Below, one piece after another: positions 42,762 through 51,724 of a DNA stretch of 64,000 bases (position 1 is its first letter; each line of letters begins with the position of its first letter). The notes beneath the pieces are model-generated. The model saw only the letters and a program-made list of their open reading frames with translations, had not been told where the DNA came from and did no database searches. A program made the translations under genes and the position numbers. The stretch comes from Roseibacterium beibuensis (GTDB lineage Bacteria > Pseudomonadota > Alphaproteobacteria > Rhodobacterales > Rhodobacteraceae): the NCBI RefSeq assembly GCF_039542305.1, contig NZ_BAABHW010000002.1, positions 1 to 64,000 of the forward strand, given 5' to 3'.

Positions 42762-43946
42762 CTACTCTGCACCAACCAGGCAAGCGGCGCTGCGCACTTC
42801 ATCGAGCAACCTGTTCTGCGCGCTGGTCGGCATCCAATCCCGGCGATAGGTCAACCCAATCTTGCGGCCGGGCCAATCGATGCGCGTGTGCAGGCGCACC
42901 AGCAAGCCGTTGCGCAACTCGGCCTTGGCCTGCTGACCCGAGATGCAGCCAAGCAAATCGCTTTTCAGCAGCAATTCCCGCATCAGCAGGATCGAGCCGC
43001 ATTCCACTATGCTTTCGGGCAGCGCCATCCCCATCGCCTCGAACATGGCGTCGAACTGCTCGCGCGACGGGGTGCCCGGCCTTGGCACGGCCCAGGGGTG
43101 CTGCACCAACTCGGCCAAGGGCACATCGCGCTGCTTGGCCAGCTCATGGTCGGGACGCGCCAGCACGCATAAGTGATCCACGAACAACGGCTCCTGCACC
43201 ACGTCCTCGATCGGCAGCGGGTCACGCATCGCCCCGATCACGAAGTCGATCTCACCACGCCGAAGGCTGCTCAGCATATCGGTGTAAGGGCCGTCGAGGA
43301 TTGTCACCTTGCTCTTGGGACGTGCGGCGCGAAAGCTTGCGACGGCCTCGGGCAGCACGACGGAACGCGACAGCGGCAAGGCCCCGACCACGATGCGCCC
43401 CACTTCGCGCCCGTCGAAATCGGCAAGGTCCGCCTCGACCTGGTCGAACTCGGAAAAGGCCAGCCGCGCGGCCTGCGCGAGGTCGCGGCACACCCGCGTG
43501 GCCACCATGCCGAAAGAGCTGCGTTCAAAAAGCGAGCGGGCCGCTTCCTGCTCGAACTGCGTGATCGCCCGGTGCACCGTGGGCTGGGCGCGCCCGAGGG
43601 CACGGGCCGCAAGCGTGACATTCTGCGTCTCGACCACGGCAATCAGCGCCTGCAATTGGGCCGTGGTGGCGGTGCGGATCAGGCGCGGCGCAACCTCGCC
43701 CAGCCCTTGATCAAGCCGATCCATCGCCCGTTTCAGGCGTGCATGGAGCACCTTGCCCCGCTCGGTCAGGAAGAACCCCTGGCGCGTCCGGTCGAACAGG
43801 CTGCCGCCCGCCTCGCGCTCGAGCTTGGACAAGGCCTGGGTGACGGCAGGCTGCGAAACGAGGCACCGATCGGCTGCGGCCGTCGGTGTGCGAAGCTCGG
43901 CCACGGCGAGGAAAACCCGAAAATGCCGAAGGTTCCGAGAAATCAT
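42762..43946 (-). CDS. LysR family regulator with two N-terminal HTH domains
   Basis: 394 aa from MISRNLRHFRVFLAVAE, about 90 aa longer than usual LysR proteins. A first HTH_1 covers about 4-62 (AAADRCLVSQPAVTQALSKL). A second, similar HTH covers about 93-150 (LQALIAVVETQNVTLAARAL then AQPTVHRAITQFEQEA). The effector-binding domain follows from about 180. Tandem-HTH LysR proteins occur beside aromatic meta-cleavage genes. Divergent from galBCD over 348 bp with a T-N11-A box at 44197-44211, so it is the likely regulator of that operon. Confidence 0.85.
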   Translation of the reverse strand: MISRNLRHFRVFLAVAELRTPTAAADRCLVSQPAVTQALSKLEREAGGSLFDRTRQGFFLTERGKVLHARLKRAMDRLDQGLGEVAPRLIRTATTAQLQALIAVVETQNVTLAARALGRAQPTVHRAITQFEQEAARSLFERSSFGMVATRVCRDLAQAARLAFSEFDQVEADLADFDGREVGRIVVGALPLSRSVVLPEAVASFRAARPKSKVTILDGPYTDMLSSLRRGEIDFVIGAMRDPLPIEDVVQEPLFVDHLCVLARPDHELAKQRDVPLAELVQHPWAVPRPGTPSREQFDAMFEAMGMALPESIVECGSILLMRELLLKSDLLGCISGQQAKAELRNGLLVRLHTRIDWPGRKIGLTYRRDWMPTSAQNRLLDEVRSAACLVGAE

Positions 43947-44294
43947 CCTGTGACCCCCCTCCACATCTCAAGGACAGGGATCACGCCCGCGCTGCGACCA
44001 GAACAGCCGCCCGACTGGAAAGGGCCTGTGCCGCAGACGGCAAAGCACGGCCCAAAGAGAGTGACCGCGCTTGCCAAATGCGGCGCGACACGAGGCTTGG
44101 TCCGGGATGTGATCCCCACTGGCATGGCGGCGGCCTCCATTTGATCCGCCCATGACCCGACACACTGGCGGAACACAAGCACGACGGAAACCGATTATAG
44201 CAAAAACTTATCCTGATGCACGAGCTTCCGAATTGTCCGTTGCCGCGAAGACATGAGACAAAAGGTCAAACACGACCGCCCGGAGGCCACAGAC
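43947..44294. other. Divergent intergenic region between LysR gene and galB
   Basis: No ORF is convincing here; small frames on both strands lack ribosome binding sites. It should contain back-to-back promoters. Most of it is GC-rich, with an AT-rich window at 44190-44215 that includes the candidate LysR box. Confidence 0.5.
44197..44211. promoter_or_regulatory. Candidate LysR box (T-N11-A)
   Basis: ATA-N9-TAT (ATAGCAAAAACTTAT) fits the dyad T-N11-A arrangement of LysR binding sites, 84 bp upstream of the galB start. LysR proteins usually bind between divergent promoters. Only one site is evident by eye. Confidence 0.4.
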
Positions 44295-45026
44295 ATGACC
44301 ACGCCCAAAACCGCCCTCATTATCTCGGCCCATGCTGCCGACTTCGTCTGGCGCTGCGGTGGCGCGATCGCCCTGCATGCCGAGATGGGCTACGAGGTGA
44401 CGGTGGCCTGCCTGTCCTTTGGCGAACGCGGCGAGAGCGCGCGCTTGTGGAAAGAGGGCAAGTCCCTGCAAGAGGTGAAGGACATCCGACGCGCCGAGGC
44501 CGAGGCCGCCGCCGAGGCCCTCGGGGTGCATCGGTTGGAGTGCTTCGATCTCGGGGATTACCCGCTGCATCTCGAAAAAGAGGACAAGTTCAAGCTGGTC
44601 GACCTGATCCGCGCCGTGCAGCCGTCCTTCATGATGAGCCACTCGAAATACGACCCGTACAACACCGACCACATGTACATGACAGAGGTCGCGCTCGAAG
44701 CCCGGATGATCGCGCAGGCCTGGGGTCACAACCCCGGCGAAAAGGTCCTTGGCGCACCGCAGCTCTACCTCTTCGAGCCGCACCAGACCGAGCAGATGGG
44801 GTGGAAACCTGATGTCTTCCTCGACATCACCCCCGTCTGGGACAAGAAGCGCGCCGCGATGGAATGCATGAACGGGCAAGTCCACCTATGGGACTACTAC
44901 ACGCGCGTCGCCCAACAGCGCGCAAACCACTTCAAGCGTAATTCCGGCGGGCAATCGGGCGGGCGAGACTGCAAGTTCGCTGAAGGGTTCCAGTCGATCT
45001 TTCCGCGGACGGTCGACGAATTGTAA
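44295..45026 (+). CDS. galB: 4-oxalomesaconate hydratase (PIG-L/LmbE family)
   Basis: 243 aa from MTTPKTALIISAHAADF behind GGAGGCCACAGAC. The PIG-L zinc site has the motif AHAADFVWRCGGA in place of the AHPDD of deacetylases, which is typical of GalB, and SHSKYDPYNTDHMYMTEVA provides a later ligand. GalB hydrates 4-oxalomesaconate to 4-carboxy-4-hydroxy-2-oxoadipate in gallate/protocatechuate 4,5-cleavage. Followed by galC and galD homologues, which makes the assignment firm. Confidence 0.88.
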   Translation: MTTPKTALIISAHAADFVWRCGGAIALHAEMGYEVTVACLSFGERGESARLWKEGKSLQEVKDIRRAEAEAAAEALGVHRLECFDLGDYPLHLEKEDKFKLVDLIRAVQPSFMMSHSKYDPYNTDHMYMTEVALEARMIAQAWGHNPGEKVLGAPQLYLFEPHQTEQMGWKPDVFLDITPVWDKKRAAMECMNGQVHLWDYYTRVAQQRANHFKRNSGGQSGGRDCKFAEGFQSIFPRTVDEL

Positions 45027-45054
45027 GCGCCAAAAACAGGAAGGACGCAGTCCC

Positions 45055-45726
45055 ATGCCCATCGTAAAACAATCCATCGAGCGCGCCGAGCCTGCGGTGA
45101 TCGAGGCGCTTGGCCGCGCGGGTGTCGCCACGGTGCACGAGGCGCAGGGGCGGACCGGCCTGATGGCCGCGAACATGCGCCCGATCCAGCAGGATGCCGG
45201 GATCGCGGGCAGCGCGGTGACAATCTCGGCGGCGCCCCGCGACAACTGGATGATCCACGTCGCCATCGAGCAGTTGCAGGAAGGCGATATCATGGTGCTG
45301 GCCCCCACCGCCCCCTGCGACATGGGCTATTTCGGCGACCTTCTGGCGACCTCGGCCATGGCGCGCGGCTGCCGGGCACTGGTGATCGACGCGGGCGTGC
45401 GCGACACGCGCGATCTGCGGCAGATGGGGTTTCTCGTCTGGTCCACCGCGATCAGCGCGCAGGGCACGGTCAAGGAAACGCTCGGCTCGGTCAACGTGCC
45501 CGTGGTCTGCGCCGGCCAGTCGGTGGAGCCCGGCGATGTCGTCGTGGCCGATGATGACGGGGTCTGCATCGTGAAACGCGCCGAGGCGGCGGCGGTGCTG
45601 GAAAAGGCCGAGGCGCGCCTTGCCGCCGAAGAGGCCAAGCGTGAACGGCTGGCCGCGGGCGAGTTGGGCCTCGACATCTACGACATGCGCCCGCGGCTGG
45701 AGGCCAAGGGGCTGAAATATGTCTGA
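45055..45726 (+). CDS. galC: 4-carboxy-4-hydroxy-2-oxoadipate aldolase (RraA-like)
   Basis: 223 aa. RraA/HMG-CHA aldolase fold with GDIMVLAPTAPCDMGYFGDLL, followed by ARGCRALVIDAGVRDTRDL carrying the metal and substrate-binding residues (G-x20-R-D). It cleaves the hydroxy-oxoadipate to pyruvate and oxaloacetate. It is the class II metal-dependent aldolase known as LigK, ProA or GalC. 28 bp after galB and overlapping galD by 8 bp. Confidence 0.9.
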   Translation: MPIVKQSIERAEPAVIEALGRAGVATVHEAQGRTGLMAANMRPIQQDAGIAGSAVTISAAPRDNWMIHVAIEQLQEGDIMVLAPTAPCDMGYFGDLLATSAMARGCRALVIDAGVRDTRDLRQMGFLVWSTAISAQGTVKETLGSVNVPVVCAGQSVEPGDVVVADDDGVCIVKRAEAAAVLEKAEARLAAEEAKRERLAAGELGLDIYDMRPRLEAKGLKYV

Positions 45727-46798
45727 TCCGGCGCTGGATGGCATCCCCTGCATCTGGATGCGGGGCGGCAGTTCGAAAGGGGCGTATTTCCTCGCCTCCG
45801 ACCTACCGCAGGATCGGGCCGAGATCGATGACGTGCTGCTCCGGGTGATGGGCTCGCCCGACCCGCGCCAGATCGACGGGATCGGAGGGGCAGACCCGCT
45901 GACCTCGAAGGTGGCGATCCTGTCGCCGTCTTCGCGGCCAGATGCGGATGTCGATTACCTGTTCCTGCAGGTCTTCGTCGACAAACCGCTGGTCTCGGAC
46001 GCGCAGGGCTGCGGCAATATCCTGGCCGGGGTCGGCCCCGCCGCCATAGAGCGTGGGCTGGTGACAGCGGCGGACGGCGAAACAGCGGTGCGCATCCACA
46101 TGGTCAATACGGGCGAGGTCGCGGTTGCCCGCGTCTCCACCCCCGGCGGGCGGGTCAGCTATGCAGGCGACGCCTCGATCGATGGCGTACCCGGCCAACA
46201 CGCCGCCGTGCCGCTTCTGTTCAAGGGGCTGGCCGGGTCGATGACCGGGGGGGCGATGCTGCCCACCGGGAACGCCGTGGACGTCATCGAGGGGGTGGAC
46301 TGCACCCTGATCGACATGGGGATGCCCATCGTCGTGATGCGCGCGAGCGATTTCGGGATCACCGGGCAGGAAAGCCGCGAGGCGCTGGACGCCGATACCG
46401 CGCTGAAAGAGCGGGTGGAGACGATCCGCCTGAAGGCCGGGCCAATGATGCAACTGGGCGACGTGGCCGAGAAATCGGTGCCGAAGATGACGCTGGTGTC
46501 TGAGCCCGTGCTGGGCGGCGTGATCTCCACGCGCAGCTTCATCCCGCATCGCTGCCATGCCTCCATCGGGGTCTTCGCGGCAGTCAGCGCCGCGGTCGCC
46601 TGCACCTTGCCCGACGGGCCTGCATCAACGCTTGCACAGTTGCCCAAGGACGGGCGGTTCCGGGTCGAGCATCCAAGCGGTGCGGCCGAAGTGCTTCTGG
46701 AACTGGACGAGCGCGGGGCCGTGACGGCGGCCGGCACGGTCCGGACAGCGCGCAAACTGATGGAGGGGCGTGTTTTCCCGGCGCCCAGGCGGTCCTGA
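45719..46798 (+). CDS. galD: 4-oxalomesaconate tautomerase (PrpF family)
   Basis: 359 aa. PrpF/diaminopimelate-epimerase-like fold: IPCIWMRGGSSKGAYFLASD at the start, IGGADPLTSKVAILSPS, and VSDAQGCGNILAGVGPAA with an active-site cysteine. GalD converts the keto and enol forms of 4-oxalomesaconate ahead of GalB. Last gene of the operon; no ring-cleavage dioxygenase is in the window. Confidence 0.87.
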   Translation: MSDPALDGIPCIWMRGGSSKGAYFLASDLPQDRAEIDDVLLRVMGSPDPRQIDGIGGADPLTSKVAILSPSSRPDADVDYLFLQVFVDKPLVSDAQGCGNILAGVGPAAIERGLVTAADGETAVRIHMVNTGEVAVARVSTPGGRVSYAGDASIDGVPGQHAAVPLLFKGLAGSMTGGAMLPTGNAVDVIEGVDCTLIDMGMPIVVMRASDFGITGQESREALDADTALKERVETIRLKAGPMMQLGDVAEKSVPKMTLVSEPVLGGVISTRSFIPHRCHASIGVFAAVSAAVACTLPDGPASTLAQLPKDGRFRVEHPSGAAEVLLELDERGAVTAAGTVRTARKLMEGRVFPAPRRS

Positions 46799-46888
46799 TC
46801 CCTTGGCCGCTGCGCCCGGCAGAACCCACTTCCACCCTTGCGCATGCTTGACGTCGGTTTCAGCCTGACTTACATGAGCAACCGCTGA

Positions 46889-46963
<75 letters not shown>

Positions 46964-47130
46964 AGCTTTTTCCCAGCAAATTGACATCGGACCTACAGCC
47001 GCGTTTCGGCGACTTCCCCAGAATTGTTCGAAGATCGTCCAATTTCGGACATATCAGGCAAGGATTGTTGGAGCTGTGGAAACGGTGGTCTCCTCCCTCC
47101 GACCGGTTCCCTCTCTCCCTGGAAGGCACT

Positions 47131-47160
47131 GGCCGCATCTTCGGGTGCGGCCTTCTTTTG
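47131..47160 (+). terminator. Intrinsic terminator downstream of tRNA-Gly
   Basis: Perfect 7-bp stem GGCCGCA/TGCGGCC with loop TCTTCGGG, followed by TTCTTTTG on the plus strand. It lies 168 bp after the tRNA and just before the stop of the convergent SRAP gene. The intervening stretch has no gene I can support. Confidence 0.65.
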
Positions 47161-47172
47161 TCCTGGGGCCGA

Positions 47173-47838
47173 TCAGGCGGCCAAGGGCTCGATCAATTGG
47201 GCCCCGGTGGCACGGTTGGAATTGACGGCAGGATCGACGCGCCAGCGGACATAGCGGCCCTCGGGGGCCGGGGTCATCAGGCGTGCGGCGCCCTTGCCCT
47301 CTTCGCCCAGCCACTTGGCCCAATCCTCGGGCGCAAGGCTGACCGGCTCGCGGTGGTGGGTTTCGGACATCCAGTCCCCGGCGGCGCAGGTGACGATGGC
47401 ACAGGCGGTCAGCGGCATCTCGCCCTTGTCCCACACCTGCCAGATGCCGGCAAAGACCAGGGGCGCGCCATCGGGCGTGGTGAAATACCACGGCAAACGG
47501 TTCCCCTCTTCGTCCTTGGTCCATTCGTAAAAGCCGGTGGCCGGCACGAGGCAGCGCCGTTCCCGGCAGGCCGCGCGAAAGGCGGGCTTTTCGGCGATCG
47601 TTTCGGCGCGTGCGTTGATCAGCAAGGGGCCGTCGGTCGGCGACTTGTACCAATGCGGCAGGAACCCCCAACGCATCGGGCGGTAGCGTCGCCCCTCCCC
47701 CTCCGAGGTGACCACGCCCACGGGTTGCGTGGGGCAGATGTTGTATCGCGGAGGGTCCGGCAGGTCGTTTGACGGCGTCGCCTCGAATAGCTGCGCCATC
47801 GCCTCGCTGGGATGGGTCATGGTCATGCGCCCGCACAT
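47173..47838 (-). CDS. SRAP domain protein (YedK/HMCES type)
   Basis: 221 aa from MCGRMTMTHPSEAMA. Cys2 becomes the N-terminal nucleophile that forms a thiazolidine crosslink with abasic sites in single-stranded DNA, protecting them. Other conserved parts: RYNICPTQPVGVV, RWGFLPHW, LLINARAETIAEKPAFR, CLVPATGFYEW with the catalytic glutamate. Standard family length. Convergent with the tRNA gene. Confidence 0.93.
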   Translation of the reverse strand: MCGRMTMTHPSEAMAQLFEATPSNDLPDPPRYNICPTQPVGVVTSEGEGRRYRPMRWGFLPHWYKSPTDGPLLINARAETIAEKPAFRAACRERRCLVPATGFYEWTKDEEGNRLPWYFTTPDGAPLVFAGIWQVWDKGEMPLTACAIVTCAAGDWMSETHHREPVSLAPEDWAKWLGEEGKGAARLMTPAPEGRYVRWRVDPAVNSNRATGAQLIEPLAA

Positions 47839-47859
47839 GGGGCCAAGACTAGGCGCATG

Positions 47860-47895
47860 AAAAAGGCCCGGCAAGCGCGATGGGCTTGCCGGGCC
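47860..47895 (-). terminator. Intrinsic terminator of the DUF1127 gene
   Basis: On the minus strand GGCCCGGCAAGC pairs with GCTTGCCGGGCC around a 6-nt loop and is followed by TTTTTCATG. It starts about 25 bp after the DUF1127 stop and precedes the SRAP gene start, so it separates two same-strand transcripts. Confidence 0.8.
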
Positions 47896-47920
47896 TGATC
47901 TCAAAATCCGTTCGACCGGG

Positions 47921-48088
47921 TCAGCGGCCGTAAACGGCGTTGCGCGCGATGCGGCGGGCGTCGCCGGGGAAGATGCCCAGATCTTCGATGCCACGCTGGC
48001 TGTCGATGCGCGACAGTTCGGAAACGGTGCGGTGATAGGCGGCGCGCTTCGCGGCAGCGGAGCGCAAGCGAGTGAAGAACGATGTCAT
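47921..48088 (-). CDS. DUF1127 small protein
   Basis: 55 aa: MTSFFTRLRSAAAKRAAYHR then a C-terminal DLGIFPGDARRIARNAVYG, the hallmark of the arginine-rich DUF1127 (YjiS-like) family of alphaproteobacteria. RBS CAGGAGCTACCGAT precedes the ATG at 48088. Some homologues bind RNA through the arginine-rich helix and affect phosphate, carbon or small-RNA metabolism. Monocistronic, with its own terminator at 47860-47895. Confidence 0.9.
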   Translation of the reverse strand: MTSFFTRLRSAAAKRAAYHRTVSELSRIDSQRGIEDLGIFPGDARRIARNAVYGR

Positions 48089-48203
48089 ATCGGTAGCTCC
48101 TGTATTGGGGGTTTGCCTCTCTCGCTGCCCAATATGATAGCGCTAACCGCCAATACAATCTTCGTTGCGCGATAGCCGTCATGCAATTTCTGCAACGCAG
48201 CAG

Positions 48204-48240
48204 AAAGGCCGGCGCGCGTCTGCGCACCGGCCCGATTTTT
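48204..48240. terminator. Probable terminator between 5'-nucleotidase and DUF1127 genes
   Basis: An imperfect stem GGCCGG..CGCG/CGC.CCGGCC at 48207-48232 is flanked by TTTCTG on the minus strand and ATTTTTC on the plus strand. It starts just after the 5'-nucleotidase stop, so it most likely ends that minus-strand transcript. Confidence 0.5.
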
Positions 48241-48256
48241 CACCTTCTGGCCCGAC

Positions 48257-49870
48257 TTATTCGGCGGTCTGGATCCGACCGTCGGTGTAGGGCGCGTAGG
48301 GCGCGTTGTCGGCGAGATAGTCGGCAACAACCTGTTCAAGGCCCGGACCGTAGTCATAGGCATTCTCGCCGTAATTGGCGAAGACGCCGTAGCCGTCACC
48401 ACCCGAGCGCATGTAGTTGTTGGACACGACACCGTAGACGGCCTCGGGGTCGAGCGCGGTGAAGCTGCCATCCTCGCCCTCGATCTCGACGGCCACGATG
48501 CGGCTGCCCGGCTCACCTGCGGGGTTCCACGTGTAGCGCATGCCCGAGACCTGCGGGAAACGACCGGCCCCATCCTCGACCTGGCTGACGCCGTTTTCCA
48601 GCGCCTCGACGATCTGCGCCCCGGTCAGTTGGAAAGTCGCCAGCGTGTTCTGGAAGGGCAGTACGGTCAGCACCTCGCCCATTGTGACCTCGCCACCATC
48701 GATGGAGGCGCGCAGACCGCCCCCGTTCTGGATCGCGACATGGATGCCCTGGTCGCGCACGCGCTCCAGCATCGCGTCTGCCACGAGGTTGCCCATCGGG
48801 CATTCCTCGGCGCGGCAAACCTCGCGCGAGCCTTCGATGAATTCCGAGGTTTCGCCGATGACTTCGGCCATGGCCTCTTCGATCGGACCGGCCAGTTCTT
48901 CGACCCGCGCCGCGATCTCGGGATCAGGCGTGACCGAGGCGTCCAGCAGCATGGTGTTGCCGCCCGCATAGATCACGTTGCCCTCGTCGTCGAAGGTCAC
49001 CTCGAGGTGGCCGAGGTATTTCGAATAGGCATAGGCCTGCACGATCGGGACCATCACGCCGTCGGGGTTGTTGACCCAGGTCGGATAGGCGCCGGCGCGG
49101 TCCGGGTCATCGGCCGACAGGTAGGTGTGCGAATGGCCGCCCACGATCACGTCGAGGCCCGTCACCGCCTCGGCGATGCGCATGTCGGCCGGCAGGCCCA
49201 CATGGGTCAGCGCGATGATGATGTCGACGCCCTGTTCGGTCAGCGCGTCCACGTCATTCTGGATCGCGTCGATCTCGTTCTGGAAGATGACCGTCGGCCC
49301 GGGGCTGGCGGTTTCGGCGGTGTCGGTCGCCAGCGCAGACACGATACCGACCTGGATGCCGTTTACCTCAAGCACCAGGGTATCCTCAAGCTCGCCGTCC
49401 AGATCGGGGTTCTGGCTGAGGTCGAGGTTGCCGGACAGGACCGGGAAGCTGACGGTTTCGAGGAAGCGAATGAAGTTCTCGGGGCCGTCATCGAATTCGT
49501 GGTTGCCCACGGCCATGGCGTCGAAGCCGATGGCTTCCATGAACTCGGCTTCGACATCACCCTTGTAGGTGGTGTACATCAGCGAGCCCTGGAACTGGTC
49601 GCCCGCATCCAGGACGATCACGTTCTCGCCTGCCGCCTCCAACTCGCCACGCAGCGTGTTGATGGCGGTGGCGACGCGCGCCACTCCGCCGAAACACTCG
49701 CCGGCCGCGTCGTCTTCGGCCGGGCAGGTCGAATCGTAGCGGTTGATCGGCTGGATACGGCTGTGCAGGTCGTTGATATGAAGGATGTGCAGCGTGGTGT
49801 CGGCGGCGACCGGCGCAGCCAGGCCGAGGCCCGCCATCATCGCCGTCGTGCCCATGATCCGAGCAAGCAT
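48257..49870 (-). CDS. 5'-nucleotidase/UDP-sugar hydrolase family, periplasmic
   Basis: 537 aa from MLARIMGTTAMMAGLGLAAP, a Sec signal peptide cleaved near VAA-DT. Metallophosphoesterase motifs: HINDLHSRIQ, LDAGDQFQGS, VGNHEFDDG, ALTHVG and GGHSHTYL. The C-terminal substrate domain has VAIQNGGGLRAS and GDGYGVF. UshA/CD73-type enzymes release phosphate and nucleosides from nucleotides in the periplasm. RBS GGGAGTTTCCT. Divergent from the DUF952 gene. Confidence 0.92.
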   Translation of the reverse strand: MLARIMGTTAMMAGLGLAAPVAADTTLHILHINDLHSRIQPINRYDSTCPAEDDAAGECFGGVARVATAINTLRGELEAAGENVIVLDAGDQFQGSLMYTTYKGDVEAEFMEAIGFDAMAVGNHEFDDGPENFIRFLETVSFPVLSGNLDLSQNPDLDGELEDTLVLEVNGIQVGIVSALATDTAETASPGPTVIFQNEIDAIQNDVDALTEQGVDIIIALTHVGLPADMRIAEAVTGLDVIVGGHSHTYLSADDPDRAGAYPTWVNNPDGVMVPIVQAYAYSKYLGHLEVTFDDEGNVIYAGGNTMLLDASVTPDPEIAARVEELAGPIEEAMAEVIGETSEFIEGSREVCRAEECPMGNLVADAMLERVRDQGIHVAIQNGGGLRASIDGGEVTMGEVLTVLPFQNTLATFQLTGAQIVEALENGVSQVEDGAGRFPQVSGMRYTWNPAGEPGSRIVAVEIEGEDGSFTALDPEAVYGVVSNNYMRSGGDGYGVFANYGENAYDYGPGLEQVVADYLADNAPYAPYTDGRIQTAE

Positions 49871-49993
49871 AGGAAACTCCCGTTTTTCGTAGGACGCCCA
49901 CCAGATTGGCGAGGTGCAGGGGTCAAGTAAAGCGGCAAGTTGACGGGCGCGTGACACTTGACGCGCAGGCAGGAACGCGCCACTCCCCGCGCC

Positions 49994-50329
49994 ATGCATA
50001 TCTACAAGATCCTGCGGCCCGCCGAATGGGCCGACCTCGAAGAACAGGGCGAGACCCGGGGCGCACCGATCGACGTGGCCGACGGGTTCATCCATTTTTC
50101 CACCGCCGAGCAGGCGCCCGAGACCGCCGCGAAGCATTTCGCCGGTGAAGAGGGGCTCGTGATCGCCGCCTTCGAGGCCGAGGCGATGGGCGATGCGCTG
50201 AAATGGGAAGTGTCGCGCGGCGGGGCGCTGTTCCCGCATCTCTACGGGCCGTTGCGCCACTCTGACGTGATCTGGCACGGACCGCTGCCGCTGGTCGACG
50301 GCGTCCATGCCTTTCCGAGGAACATGTAG
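49994..50329 (+). CDS. DUF952 family protein
   Basis: 111 aa from MHIYKILRPAEWADLE. DUF952 proteins have an ADP-ribosyltransferase-like fold: GFIHFSTAEQAPETAAKHF and the trailing WEVSRGGALFPHLYGPL are characteristic. Biochemical role unknown. Three bases separate its stop from the pyrD start, so they are co-transcribed. Confidence 0.88.
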   Translation: MHIYKILRPAEWADLEEQGETRGAPIDVADGFIHFSTAEQAPETAAKHFAGEEGLVIAAFEAEAMGDALKWEVSRGGALFPHLYGPLRHSDVIWHGPLPLVDGVHAFPRNM

Positions 50330-50332
50330 CCC

Positions 50333-51385
50333 ATGTGGGAACGCTTCGGCCTTTCGGTGATGCAACGCATGGACCCCGAGCGCGCCCATGCCCTGGCGAT
50401 CACCGCGCTGAAAACCGGGCTGTTGCCCTTGGGCGGTCCGGTCACCTCGCCCCGGCTGGCGACAACGCTGTCGGGGCTGGCCCTGCCCAACCCGGTGGGG
50501 CTGGCCGCGGGCTTCGACAAGAATGCCGAGGCCGTTCCCGCCCTGTCGCGCGCCGGGTTTGGATTTCTCGAGGTCGGGGCCGCGACCCCGGTTGCGCAAC
50601 CGGGTAATGCCAAACCACGCCTGTTCCGGCTGACCGAGGATGCCGCCGCCATCAACCGCTTCGGCTTCAACAACGAGGGGATGGAGGCGATCTGCGGGCG
50701 ACTGGCCGAGGCCCCGCGGCAGGTGCCGGTGGGCCTGAACCTTGGCGCGAACAAGGACAGCGCAGACCGCGCCGGCGATTTTGCCCGCGTTCTCGCCCAT
50801 TGCGGCCCGCACCTCGATTTCGCGACAGTTAACGTGTCCTCGCCCAACACCGAACGGTTGCGCGACCTGCAGGGCCGCGCCGCGCTGGACCGGCTGCTTG
50901 CCGGGGTGATGGAGACCAATGCCGAGTTGGCCCGCCCCCTGCCCGTCTTCCTCAAGATCGCGCCGGATCTGTCGGATGATGAACTGGCCGAGATCGCCGA
51001 GGTCGCGCTGGCTCAGAACCTTGCCGGGATCATCGCGACGAACACGACCCTCTCGCGCGACGGTCTGCGCGGCCCCCACAAGGGCGAAACCGGCGGGCTG
51101 TCGGGACAGCCGCTGTTCGAGAAAAGCACGCGGGTTCTGGCCAAGCTCTACAAGCTGACCGACGGAGGTCTGCCGCTGATCGGTGTCGGTGGAGTGGGCA
51201 GCGTCGAGCAGGCTTGGGAAAAGCTGCGCGCCGGGGCCAGCGCGGTGCAGCTTTACACGGCCCTTGTCTATGCCGGCCTCTCGCTCGCGGGGCGCATCGC
51301 GCAAGGTCTTGACGAGAAATTGGAGTGGGCCGGAGCATCCTCGGTCGCCGAGATCACCGGAACGGGAGTGGACGCATGGCTTTGA
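50333..51385 (+). CDS. pyrD: Dihydroorotate dehydrogenase (quinone), class 2
   Basis: 350 aa. Class 2 features: N-terminal quinone-channel helices (MWERFGLSVMQRMDPERAH), AAGFDKNAEAVPALSRAGF, AINRFGFNNEG, VNVSSPNTERLRDLQ with the catalytic serine, KIAPDLSDDELAEI and IGVGGVGSVEQAW. It oxidises dihydroorotate to orotate using FMN and membrane quinone in pyrimidine synthesis. It overlaps the ArsC-like gene by 10 bp. Confidence 0.96.
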   Translation: MWERFGLSVMQRMDPERAHALAITALKTGLLPLGGPVTSPRLATTLSGLALPNPVGLAAGFDKNAEAVPALSRAGFGFLEVGAATPVAQPGNAKPRLFRLTEDAAAINRFGFNNEGMEAICGRLAEAPRQVPVGLNLGANKDSADRAGDFARVLAHCGPHLDFATVNVSSPNTERLRDLQGRAALDRLLAGVMETNAELARPLPVFLKIAPDLSDDELAEIAEVALAQNLAGIIATNTTLSRDGLRGPHKGETGGLSGQPLFEKSTRVLAKLYKLTDGGLPLIGVGGVGSVEQAWEKLRAGASAVQLYTALVYAGLSLAGRIAQGLDEKLEWAGASSVAEITGTGVDAWL

Positions 51386-51717
51386 CCCTTTGGCACAACC
51401 CGCGCTGCTCGAAATCGCGCGCGGCGATGAAGCTGCTGGATGACCGGGGCGTGGCCTATTCCACGCGCCTCTATCTGAAAGAACCGCCCAGCGCCGAAGA
51501 GGTGATGGGATTGGCCAATCGCATCGGGCGGACGGTGTCCGAGATCGTCCGGACCAAAGAAAAGACCTATGGCGAGCTGGGGTTGGCCGCAGCCGATGAC
51601 GCGGCGCTGGCCCTGGCGATTGCCGAGAACCCGATCCTGCTGGAACGCCCCATCCTCGACGACGGGGAGCGCGCCGTGATCGGGCGCCCGCCCGAGGACA
51701 TCACCGCGCTTCTCTGA
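51376..51717 (+). CDS. arsC: ArsC family arsenate reductase-like protein
   Basis: 113 aa from MALTLWHNPRCSKSRAAM. Thioredoxin-like ArsC/Spx fold with the catalytic cysteine in NPRCSKSR and ILLERPILDDGERAVIGRPPE near the C-terminus supplying the arginines for oxyanion binding. Glutaredoxin-linked ArsC reduces arsenate to arsenite. No arsenite efflux gene is nearby, so a housekeeping role (YffB-like) is possible. Confidence 0.88.
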   Translation: MALTLWHNPRCSKSRAAMKLLDDRGVAYSTRLYLKEPPSAEEVMGLANRIGRTVSEIVRTKEKTYGELGLAAADDAALALAIAENPILLERPILDDGERAVIGRPPEDITALL

Positions 51718-51724
51718 CCTGTCA

